A stretch of 14,954 bases of DNA, taken from NCBI GenBank assembly GCA_964617995.1, contig CAZTXD010000088.1, forward strand, positions 1-14,954, in the 5' to 3' direction. The position numbers were made by a program, and so were the translations under genes. Below are positions 5,277 to 11,137 of the stretch, in pieces. Positions within the stretch are counted from its first letter, which is position 1. Each line of letters opens with the position of its first letter. A model generated the notes under the pieces. The model was not told the DNA's origin. It did not search any database and saw only the letters and a program-made list of their open reading frames with translations. This DNA is from CAZTXD01 sp964617995. Lineage in GTDB: Bacteria > Actinomycetota > Acidimicrobiia > Spongiisociales > ZC4RG35.

Positions 5277-6644
5277 TCATTCGTCGGCCTCCTCGGCTCG
5301 TTTGTGGTCCCAGCGGCGGAAGCCGGCGGCGGTGGCGGCCTGCTCGTCGCGGAACCAGACCTCGGCCCGGGTGCGTCCGTAGTAGGGCGAGTCGGGGGTG
5401 TGATAGAGCATCGAGTTGGCGTTGCCCTTCACCTCCCAGCCGGCGGGACCGGAGCCGTCTTCGGCTGCCACAGCCGAGCCGGGACCGTGAGGACCTTCGG
5501 GGCCTTCTTCCGGGTCGGCAACCGCCTGAGCCTCGTCGACCAGGTCCTCGACCTGTTCTGGGGTGATGTCGTCGGGGTCGGCGACCGGAGGCTCCTCGGG
5601 AGCCGTCTCCTCGACGACCTCCTGGGCGGGCTCCTCGACCACGGGTGTCGTCGCGGAGTCATCTGAGGGCCTCTCCTCGGCGGGAACGTCGGGGGTGCCT
5701 TCCTCGGCGATGACGTCGACCGTGACCTCTTCGGGGGCGACGTCCACCTCCTCGCGGGCGGTCTCGTACTCGACCTGTGCCTCGGCGGCTGTGGGGCGTC
5801 GCCCACCTCCGGCCTCGATCACGCGACGTCCGCTTTCGCGCTTGCCGCCTCCGGCCTCGATGAGACGCTTTCCACCGCCGGCCTCGATCAGGCGCGGCTT
5901 ACGTTCGCCCCCTTCGGCGGCTGCCTCGGCTCGGGCTCGGGCGGTCTGACGACGGCGCCTCACCGGGCCACCGGTGGCCAGGTCGGCCTCAGCGGCGATC
6001 CGGTCCGTGCTGGCGACGGACTCGATCACCTCGCCCTTGTAGACCCACACTTTCACCCCACACGTTCCAACGGTGGTGTGAGCGGTGGCCGTACCGAAGT
6101 CGATGTCGGCCCGGACAGTGTGCAGCGGGACACGCCCCTCTCGATACCACTCCCGTCGGCCCATCTCGGAGCCACCCAGGCGGCCCTTGGCCTCGACCCG
6201 GACACCTTCGGCTCCTGCCTTCATGGCAGCAGTGACGGCCCGTTTCATGGCACGCCGGAAGGCGATCCGGTTCTCGAGCTGGTCGGCGATTCCTCGGGCC
6301 AGCAGCGCAGCGTCGAGGTCGGGGTCCTTGACCTCGTTGATGTTGAGTTTGACCGGCCGCTCAGTGAGGTCCTCCAACCCGGTGCGGAGGCGTTCGGCCT
6401 CGGCACCCCGCCGTCCGATGACCACACCCGGGCGGGCGGTGTGGATGTCGACTATGAGACGGTCGCGGGTGCGTTCGATGTCGATGCGCGAAACGGCGCC
6501 CCTCACGAGCTCCCCTTCGAGGTAGTCGCGGATACGCCAGTCCTCGTTCACGAGCGCGACGTAGTTGTGGTCGGAGTACCACTTGGACTTCCAGTCGGTG
6601 ACGACTCCGAGTCGAAAGGCGTACGGATGTGTCTTTTGTCCCAT
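5277..6644 (-). CDS. rpsC: 30S ribosomal protein S3 with ~250-residue C-terminal extension
   Basis: S3 lines the mRNA entry channel and takes part in mRNA unwinding. The 455-residue product is about twice the family length (roughly 210-280). Residues 1-206 are ordinary S3: the opening MGQKTHPYAFRLGV, a type-2 KH domain with loop GRRG at 77-80, and the C-terminal fold with GRLGGSEMGRREWYREGRVPL (about 154-174). The extension has a basic stretch RRRRQTARARAEA (229-241), three copies of IEAGGG (about 251-283), an acidic Glu/Pro-rich low-complexity linker (about 284-400), and a small terminal module at 402-446 with VKGN, YH.P.S.YY, AEVWF and AAGF, which I read as a 'sunset'-type domain. GGGAGGTGA lies 6 nt before ATG 6644. 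No frameshift is evident: the reading frame stays open with normal codon use, so the tail looks genuine. Its function is unknown. Confidence 0.97.
   Translation of the reverse strand: MGQKTHPYAFRLGVVTDWKSKWYSDHNYVALVNEDWRIRDYLEGELVRGAVSRIDIERTRDRLIVDIHTARPGVVIGRRGAEAERLRTGLEDLTERPVKLNINEVKDPDLDAALLARGIADQLENRIAFRRAMKRAVTAAMKAGAEGVRVEAKGRLGGSEMGRREWYREGRVPLHTVRADIDFGTATAHTTVGTCGVKVWVYKGEVIESVASTDRIAAEADLATGGPVRRRRQTARARAEAAAEGGERKPRLIEAGGGKRLIEAGGGKRESGRRVIEAGGGRRPTAAEAQVEYETAREEVDVAPEEVTVDVIAEEGTPDVPAEERPSDDSATTPVVEEPAQEVVEETAPEEPPVADPDDITPEQVEDLVDEAQAVADPEEGPEGPHGPGSAVAAEDGSGPAGWEVKGNANSMLYHTPDSPYYGRTRAEVWFRDEQAATAAGFRRWDHKRAEEADE
5796..5894 (-). repeat. Triple IEAGGG repeat encoded in the S3 tail
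   Basis: Residues 251-283 of S3 contain RLIEAGGGKR, LIEAGGGKR and, after ESGR, RVIEAGGGRR. The corresponding DNA shows repeated GCCTCGAT(C/G)A blocks near 5812, 5854 and 5880. The units are similar enough to suggest recent slippage or duplication within the tail. Confidence 0.8.
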
Positions 6645-6645
6645 G

Positions 6646-6993
6646 TCAGTTCACCTCCCGGACGCGTTCAGCCACCACAATGGTGATGTGACAGGTCCGC
6701 TTGCGAATGCGGGTGGCGCGACCTCGGGCCCGGGGCCGGTAGCGGCGCAGCGTCGGGCCTTCGTCGGCATACGCCTCGGCGATGTAGAGCTCATCGGCGT
6801 CGAGAGCATGGTTGTGCTCGGCGTTGGCGACGGCGGAGCGCAGTACCTTGCGGATCGGGTCGGAAGAAGCCCGGGACGTGAATGCCAGAACGTCCTCTGC
6901 CTCCTCCACCGGGAGTCCCCGGATGAGGTCCAGCACTCGCCGGACCTTGTAGGGGGACTGGCGGATGAAACGGGCCCTTGCACGTACCTTCAT
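6646..6993 (-). CDS. rplV: 50S ribosomal protein L22
   Basis: L22 contacts all 23S rRNA domains, and its extended hairpin lines the nascent-peptide exit tunnel close to the macrolide site. The 115-residue product has the N-terminal RFIRQSPYKVRRVLDLIRG, the SAVANAEHNHALDADELYIAEAYADEGPTLRRYRPRARGRATRIRKRT region that contains the tunnel hairpin, and ends TCHITIVVAERVREVN. The ATG at 6993 overlaps the rpsS stop by four bases (ATGA). No unusual insertion is present in the hairpin. Confidence 0.98.
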   Translation of the reverse strand: MKVRARARFIRQSPYKVRRVLDLIRGLPVEEAEDVLAFTSRASSDPIRKVLRSAVANAEHNHALDADELYIAEAYADEGPTLRRYRPRARGRATRIRKRTCHITIVVAERVREVN

Positions 6994-7274
6994 GCGCGCC
7001 TCACCGCCTGCTCCTTGCGGCCGGCGTGGCTGCGGAAGGTGCGCGTGGGGGCGAACTCGCCCAGCTTGTGGCCGACCATCGCTTCGGTGATATATACCGG
7101 GACGTGCTTGCGGCCGTCATGAACGGCGATCGTGTGGCCGATCATCTCCGGGATCACTGTGGATCTGCGGCTCCAGGTGCGGATCACCCGCTTTTCGTTG
7201 TTCTCGTTGAGGGCTTCGATCTTCTCGGCGAGGTGGTCGTCGACGAAGGGGCCCTTCTTAAGACTGCGTGCCAT
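6990..7274 (-). CDS. rpsS: 30S ribosomal protein S19
   Basis: S19 binds 16S rRNA in the head of the small subunit, next to S13, near the A-site tRNA. The 94-residue product is canonical: MARSLKKGPFVDDHL at the N terminus, the core IRTWSRRSTVIPEMIGHTIAVHDGRKHVPVYITEAMVGHKLGEFAPTRTFRSH, and a basic tail. The ATG at 7274 overlaps the rplB stop by one base (TAATG). Confidence 0.99.
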   Translation of the reverse strand: MARSLKKGPFVDDHLAEKIEALNENNEKRVIRTWSRRSTVIPEMIGHTIAVHDGRKHVPVYITEAMVGHKLGEFAPTRTFRSHAGRKEQAVRRA

Positions 7275-8107
7275 TACCTCCGACCCTTCTTCGTGCGGCG
7301 GCGAACTATGTACTTGTTGGACGGGTTCTTCCTCTTACGGGTACGAGCCTCGGGCTTTCCCCAGGGGCTCACCGGATTCCGCCCCCCCGATGACTTGCCT
7401 TCCCCTCCACCGAGCGGATGGTCGACGGGATTCATGGCGACACCACGGGTCTGGGGCCGGACGCCCTTCCAGCGGTTACGTCCCGCCTTGCCCAGCTTGA
7501 TCAACTCCGCCTCGGTGTTGCCCACCTGGCCCACGGTGGCCCGGCAGTCGAGCGACACCATCCGCATCTCCCCGGAGGGCAGACGGAGAAGCGCCATGTC
7601 GGTCTCCTTGGACATGAGCTGGACCGATGATCCCGCCGACCTGGCCAGCTTGGCTCCGCCGCCGGGACGCATCTCGATGGCATGCACCACCGTACCGCCG
7701 GGGATGTTGCGCAGAGGAAGGGCGTTGCCCGGCCGTATATCCGCCGAAGGACCCGACTCGAGCACATCCCCCGGCCGCACACCCACCGGGGCCAGAATGT
7801 ATCGCTTCTCCCCGTCGACGTAGTTGAGCAGGGCGATACGAGCGTTCCGGTTGGGGTCGTACTCGATGGTGGCGACCCGGGCGGGGATCCCGTCCTTGTC
7901 GCGACGGAAGTCGACCTTGCGGTAGCGCTGCTTGTGGCCACCACCCCGGTGACGGGAGGTCATCCGGCCGTTGGCGTTGCGGCCTCCCGTGGAACGCTTC
8001 TTATCGATGAGGGACTTCTCGGGTTCCGACGCGGTGATCTCCGCGAAGTCGGAGACCGTCTGGAACCGGCGCCCCGGCGATGTCGGCTTGCGTTTCTTGA
8101 CTGCCAT
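7274..8107 (-). CDS. rplB: 50S ribosomal protein L2
   Basis: L2 is a primary 23S rRNA-binding protein needed for subunit association and for the structure of the peptidyl-transferase centre. The 277-residue product begins MAVKKRKPTSPGRRFQTV, has the OB-fold/SH3-like RNA-binding region with HRGGGHKQRYR and EYDPNRNARIALL, and carries the signature AMNPVDHPLGGGEG with the conserved histidine at residue 230. The ATG at 8107 has GGAG 6 nt upstream and follows the rplW stop by one base; an in-frame start at 8137 would overlap rplW and is rejected. Full length. Confidence 0.99.
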   Translation of the reverse strand: MAVKKRKPTSPGRRFQTVSDFAEITASEPEKSLIDKKRSTGGRNANGRMTSRHRGGGHKQRYRKVDFRRDKDGIPARVATIEYDPNRNARIALLNYVDGEKRYILAPVGVRPGDVLESGPSADIRPGNALPLRNIPGGTVVHAIEMRPGGGAKLARSAGSSVQLMSKETDMALLRLPSGEMRMVSLDCRATVGQVGNTEAELIKLGKAGRNRWKGVRPQTRGVAMNPVDHPLGGGEGKSSGGRNPVSPWGKPEARTRKRKNPSNKYIVRRRTKKGRR

Positions 8108-8108
8108 C

Positions 8109-8396
8109 TCAGACTCCGAACAGGTCGATCGAGTCACTCTCGGCGAGCTTGACCAGAGCTCGCTTGACGTTCTTGCGGCGGCCCACCACGTAACCCGTCC
8201 TCTTCAGCTTTCCCTTTCGATTCATCGTGTTCACCGACAGGACATGCACGCCGAAGATGGCCTGGACGGCGTCTCTTATCTCGTCCTTGTGGGCGCGTGG
8301 AGCCACTTCGAAGGTGTAGGTGTTGTTATCCTCGATGAGCTCGTAGGATTTCTCCGACACGACCGGTGCGAGGATCACATCCCGCGGATCTCGCAT
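8109..8396 (-). CDS. rplW: 50S ribosomal protein L23
   Basis: L23 surrounds the exit tunnel opening and is the docking site for trigger factor and signal recognition particle. The 95-residue product has the family opening RDVILAPVVSEKSYELIEDN, the central TFEVAPRAHKDEIRDAVQAIFGVHVLSVNTM, and the extended-loop motif RKGKLKRTGYVVGRRKNVKRALVKL. The ATG at 8396 overlaps the rplD stop by one base (TGATG). Length and motifs are typical. Confidence 0.98.
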   Translation of the reverse strand: MRDPRDVILAPVVSEKSYELIEDNNTYTFEVAPRAHKDEIRDAVQAIFGVHVLSVNTMNRKGKLKRTGYVVGRRKNVKRALVKLAESDSIDLFGV

Positions 8397-9097
8397 CAGC
8401 CCTCACCTCCGCCGTCTGTCCCGTCTGAGGCCGATTCCCGCACGAAGTCGTCCTCGGAAACGGCGTAACCGGTCCCGGTGGTCCCCACCGACCCCGCGGT
8501 GTGACTGGTGAACAGCACCCGGTCGGCGGCAAGGACGTCGTAGGCGGTGAGGGCAGCGGGCTCAGCCAAGCTCACCCGGGGCAGATTGCGGAACGACTTC
8601 AGGGCATTGGCGTCGGATCGATTCAGCACCACGAGGGTCTTCTTGTCCGAGGCGATCGCCTCCAGCAGTTCCTTGGCCTGACGGGTCTTCGGCTCGGTCC
8701 AGTCGACGCTGTCCACCACCAGGATCGCCTGTTCGGCGGCTCGGGCGGAGAGAGCGCTGCGCAATGCCAGGCGCTTCATCTTCTTTGGCGTCCGCTGGGC
8801 GTAGCTGCGTGGCCTCGGCCCGTGGGCCACTCCACCACCCACCCAGATAGGAGACCGTATCGAGCCGTGCCGGGCCCGACCGAGACCCTTCTGACGCCAC
8901 GGCTTGGCTCCGCCCCCCCGTACCTCGGCGCGGGTCTTGGTGGAGGCCGTCCCGGAGCGCTTGGCGGCGAGCTGAGCCGTCACCACCTGGTGGAGAACGG
9001 ACATGTTCGGCTCGATCCCGAAGATGTCGGGGTCGAGGTTCACGGTTCCCTTGCTCGAGCCGTCGGAGGCAAACAGCGGAGCCTTGATCTCAGGCAC
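8396..9097 (-). CDS. rplD: 50S ribosomal protein L4
   Basis: L4 binds 23S rRNA, and its long loop reaches into the exit tunnel opposite L22. In Escherichia coli it represses the S10 operon through the leader; whether that happens here is unknown. The 233-residue product has the tunnel loop with RGGGAKPWRQKGLGRARHGSIRSPIWVGGG (about residues 60-90), then the RNA-binding core with LVVLNRSDANALKSFRNLP. A C-terminal acidic/glycine tail (SEDDFVRESASDGTDGGGEG) extends past the usual end. The start GTG at 9097 overlaps rplC by eight bases. Confidence 0.98.
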   Translation of the reverse strand: MPEIKAPLFASDGSSKGTVNLDPDIFGIEPNMSVLHQVVTAQLAAKRSGTASTKTRAEVRGGGAKPWRQKGLGRARHGSIRSPIWVGGGVAHGPRPRSYAQRTPKKMKRLALRSALSARAAEQAILVVDSVDWTEPKTRQAKELLEAIASDKKTLVVLNRSDANALKSFRNLPRVSLAEPAALTAYDVLAADRVLFTSHTAGSVGTTGTGYAVSEDDFVRESASDGTDGGGEG

Positions 9098-9758
9098 GGG
9101 CCTTCACCGCCTCTCTCACCACGACGTATGAACCGCGAGGTCCGGGTACGGAACCACCGAGCAGTAGTAGACCTTGTTCGGAATCCACCCCGACGACCTC
9201 CAGGTTCAGTGTCGTCACCTGGTCGTTGCCCATCCGACCGGCCATGCGCATGCCCCTGAAGACGCGGGCAGGTGTGGCGCAGGCGCCGATCGCTCCCGGA
9301 GCGCGGTGGGTCTTGTGGTTGCCGTGGGAGGCTCCCTGCCCGGAGAAGTTGTGGCGCTTCATCACACCCGAGAAGCCCTTGCCTTTGGAGGTGCCGGTCA
9401 CGTCGGCGCGCTGGCCGACCTCGAAGACATCCGCCACGGCGATCTCCTGTCCGAGCTCGAAACCACTCGTGTCGGGCAGTCGGATCTCCAGCAGCGCCCG
9501 AGCCGGCTCCACTCCCGCCTTGTCGTAGTGGCCCTTGGTGGGCTGGTTGACACGAGCGGGCTTCGCCTTCCCGAACGCGACCTGAACCGCCGAGTAACCG
9601 TCCTTGTGAGGGGTCTTGATCTGGACGATGCGCACCGGACCGGCCTTGATGACGGTGACCGGTCGGGCCTGGGCGTTGTCGTCGAACACCTGGGTCATTC
9701 CCAGCTTCTGCCCGATGATGGCGGTGAGCGGGACCGTCTCCGTTGGTTGGACGCTCAT
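9090..9758 (-). CDS. rplC: 50S ribosomal protein L3
   Basis: L3 is a primary 23S rRNA binder with a loop that reaches toward the peptidyl-transferase centre. The 222-residue product includes IIGQKLGMTQVFDDN near the N terminus, the central GTSKGKGFSGVMKRHNFSGQGASHGNHKTHRAPGAIGACATPARVFRGMRMAGRMG, which holds the family signature and the glutamine methylated in some bacteria, and a standard C terminus. AGGAGG lies about 6 nt before ATG 9758. Unlike most S10 operons, it is separated from rpsJ by 109 nt containing a large hairpin repeat. Confidence 0.99.
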   Translation of the reverse strand: MSVQPTETVPLTAIIGQKLGMTQVFDDNAQARPVTVIKAGPVRIVQIKTPHKDGYSAVQVAFGKAKPARVNQPTKGHYDKAGVEPARALLEIRLPDTSGFELGQEIAVADVFEVGQRADVTGTSKGKGFSGVMKRHNFSGQGASHGNHKTHRAPGAIGACATPARVFRGMRMAGRMGNDQVTTLNLEVVGVDSEQGLLLLGGSVPGPRGSYVVVREAVKARA

Positions 9759-9774
9759 GTCGTCCTCCTGGTCA

Positions 9775-9839
9775 TCGGTTCTCGGTCATCAGTTCTCAGT
9801 TTCGTGGTACCGACAACCGAAAACTGAGAACTGACGACC
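9775..9839. repeat. Heptamer repeat forming a 19-bp hairpin between rpsJ and rplC
   Basis: Units TCGGTTC, TCGGTCA, TCAGTTC and TCAGTTT run from 9775 to 9802 at an exact 7-nt period. The arm 9784-9802 is the reverse complement of 9821-9839 at 18 of 19 positions, with an 18-nt loop. The RNA would form a strong hairpin in the S10-L3 intercistronic mRNA. There is no U tract, so it does not look like a standard intrinsic terminator. Confidence 0.85.
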
Positions 9840-9867
9840 ACATGCCTGGCGAGGCGCTCAAGTGGCT

Positions 9868-10179
9868 TCATAGCTTGATTTCCACTTCTACGCCGGCGGG
9901 GAGCTCGAGACGCATCAGCGAATCGACGGTCTTGGGGGTCGGCTCGAGGATGTCGATCAGCCGCTTGTGGATCCGCATCTCGAAATGCTCGCGGGAGTCT
10001 TTGTGCACATGGGGCCCGCGAATCACGCAGTAGCGATGGATCTCGGTGGGCAGTGGAACCGGCCCCTTGATCTTGGCCTGGGTACGCATCACGGTCTCGG
10101 CGATCTTGCGCGACGACTCGTCGACCACGTTGTGGTCGTAGGCCTTGAGCCGGATCCTGATGGTCTGTTCGTCTGCCAC
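9868..10179 (-). CDS. rpsJ: 30S ribosomal protein S10
   Basis: S10 is in the small-subunit head and, as NusE, also joins NusB/NusG in transcription antitermination. The 103-residue product is canonical: QTIRIRLKAYDHNVVDESSRKIAETVMRT, then GPVPLPTEIHRYCVIRGPHVHKDSREHFEMRIHKRLIDI, ending ELPAGVEVEIKL. The start is GTG 10179 with AGGAAG 7 nt upstream. It is the first gene of the operon here; no tuf gene lies upstream, and a promoter and structured leader precede it instead. Confidence 0.99.
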   Translation of the reverse strand: MADEQTIRIRLKAYDHNVVDESSRKIAETVMRTQAKIKGPVPLPTEIHRYCVIRGPHVHKDSREHFEMRIHKRLIDILEPTPKTVDSLMRLELPAGVEVEIKL

Positions 10180-10389
10180 GCTCTAGCTTCCTGTCTGTCG
10201 CCTTCGGCCGGGAACGAGCCGGGCTTCCCGCCAGGAGGCGCGGCAGTGCTGGTGGCTACTGCCAGACCACCTGGCGAGAGGTACCGATGCTCACGCACGG
10301 ACCAGGTACGTCGCGGGTTTGGTCGGGTATGGGTACGCACCACAACGGCCGACGAACCGTCGACCGGAATGCGCCCGCGAAACGCGAAC
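10180..10389 (-). promoter_or_regulatory. Leader of the rpsJ (S10) operon with possible pseudoknot
   Basis: About 210 nt separate the predicted transcription start (near 10389) from rpsJ. Two pairings interlock as an H-type pseudoknot: 10251-10255 with 10267-10271 (GGTGG/CCACC) and 10242-10247 with 10258-10263 (GGCAGT/ACTGCC), with loops of 2-3 nt. A separate 6-bp hairpin (10209-10214 with 10225-10230, CGGGAA/TTCCCG) lies closer to the gene. S10 leaders are regulated by L4 in gamma-proteobacteria; any role of this leader is inferred. No coding sequence is supported in it. Confidence 0.45.
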
Positions 10390-10395
10390 GCAGGC

Positions 10396-10425
10396 AGTCT
10401 AGGGCCCCCTCATGCACACGTGCAA
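10396..10425 (-). promoter_or_regulatory. Promoter of the S10 operon (TTGCAC-18-TAGACT)
   Basis: On the minus strand TTGCAC (10420-10425) and TAGACT (10396-10401) are separated by 18 nt. TAGACT fits the TAnnnT -10 consensus of housekeeping sigma factors in actinobacteria and is common at strongly expressed stable-RNA and ribosomal promoters. It is correctly placed and oriented to drive rpsJ and the genes after it. Confidence 0.65.
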
Positions 10426-10449
10426 AAGCCGAAACCGCCTCGAAGGGCC

Positions 10450-10477
10450 TTCCCAATCTCTCGCAGACCTCTATTCT
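10450..10477 (+). promoter_or_regulatory. Possible promoter of the gene at 10519
   Basis: TTCCCA (10450-10455) and TATTCT (10472-10477) are 16 nt apart, each matching the consensus at four of six positions. It would give a leader of about 35 nt ahead of the strong ribosome-binding site GGAGGT (10507-10512). It lies back to back with the S10 operon promoter. Weak evidence. Confidence 0.3.
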
Positions 10478-10518
10478 GACTTCCGGGCATCAGGGGTCAC
10501 GACAACGGAGGTATTCAG

Positions 10519-10818
10519 GTGTCGACCTACGAAGGACGGCTGCGGATCGAGGGTGAGAACGATGGGGGCATCGAAGTCGAGATCGACCTCGCCGACGAAC
10601 GCATCAGGGTCGTCGCCGGCGACATAGAGGTGGCGAACTGGTCCATGGACGAGGTCCGGATCTCGGCTCTGGTAGACGGCTTCCACGTCCGCGCCGGGGT
10701 CGAGGAGGCTGTGCTGGAGGTACCCGATGACGGCCGCTTCGCCATCGAGTTGGGGCTGCGCACTGCTCATCCGGCATTGCGCCGACGGATGTCGGCCCTC
10801 ATGCGGGACGACGACTGA
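10519..10818 (+). CDS. Small conserved-looking protein of unknown function
   Basis: The 99-residue product is not recognised by name. It starts with a GTG at 10519 behind a well-spaced GGAGGT and opens STYEGRLRIEGENDGGIEVEIDLADERIRVVAGD. The alternation of short hydrophobic strands with turns (RLRI, EVEIDL, RIRVVAG, VANWSMDEV, HVRAGVEEAVLEV, FAIELGL) suggests a beta-rich fold ending in a helix (HPALRRRMSALM), a layout reminiscent of small PH-like or antiparallel-barrel domains. That resemblance is only a guess. There is no signal peptide, membrane segment or cysteine pair, and it is acidic overall. It is divergent from rpsJ across a shared 339-nt regulatory region. Codon use and the RBS support a real gene; the function is unknown. 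Confidence 0.82.
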   Translation: MSTYEGRLRIEGENDGGIEVEIDLADERIRVVAGDIEVANWSMDEVRISALVDGFHVRAGVEEAVLEVPDDGRFAIELGLRTAHPALRRRMSALMRDDD

Positions 10819-10857
10819 CCGGCCGGGACCTGCCCGCCGATCACCCTCTTCCCTGCC

Positions 10858-10911
10858 GTCTGGTGATGAGGCGGCTCCCAGCCGCTGTCCCCCAACACCT
10901 CACCACCAGAC
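10858..10911. repeat. 14-bp inverted repeat with nested hairpin (possible bidirectional terminator)
   Basis: The arms at 10858-10871 and 10898-10911 (GTCTGGTGATGAGG and CCTCACCACCAGAC) match at 13 of 14 positions. The one mismatch becomes a G-U pair in a minus-strand transcript and A-C in a plus-strand transcript. A nested CGGCT/AGCCG hairpin lies just inside the left arm. It is 40 nt after the stop of the small gene, so a terminator role is possible, but no U tract follows on either strand. Confidence 0.6.
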
Positions 10912-11078
10912 AGCACCCGCTCCGCTGCCTCGCCTGTGGCTCGCGCCTCCAGGCTATCGGTGAGCCTGTGACCTTCCTTAGGGCTACCGGAATCGGGTTC
11001 GGGCACATGGGTATCGAAGCGCAACCAAGCACTCGTATGCGACCCGAGTGAGCGGCAGCCACCCTCACCCACGAACGG

Positions 11079-11107
11079 GTGCACGCTCATTGGCCGGCCG
11101 GTAGCAT
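11079..11107 (+). promoter_or_regulatory. Possible promoter and hairpin ahead of the BTAD regulator
   Basis: TAGCAT (11102-11107) fits the actinobacterial TAnnnT -10 box, with a poor -35 GTGCAC 17 nt upstream (11079-11084). The -10 box forms the exact loop of a 6-bp inverted repeat (GGCCGG, 11096-11101; CCGGCC, 11108-11113), so an operator or a cruciform at the promoter is conceivable. GGAGAGGGG (11119-11127) is the ribosome-binding site for the ATG at 11138. Confidence 0.35.
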
Positions 11108-11137
11108 CCGGCCCGGGCGGAGAGGGGAAGAAGCAGG

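Larger units (their letters stand above)
10819..11137. other. 319-base gap without a supported gene
   Basis: No reading frame here has a convincing start, ribosome-binding site and protein-like sequence. It contains the long palindrome at 10858-10911 and, at the far end, a short GC-rich hairpin and a possible promoter for the regulator. The middle (10912-11095) shows nothing recognisable; it could be eroded coding or mobile sequence, but I see no remnant I can name. Confidence 0.6.

Noticed and set aside
9784..9839. Intrinsic terminator between rpsJ and rplC
   Set aside because: There is no U tract after the stem on the minus strand, and termination here would silence the essential genes downstream, none of which shows its own clear promoter.
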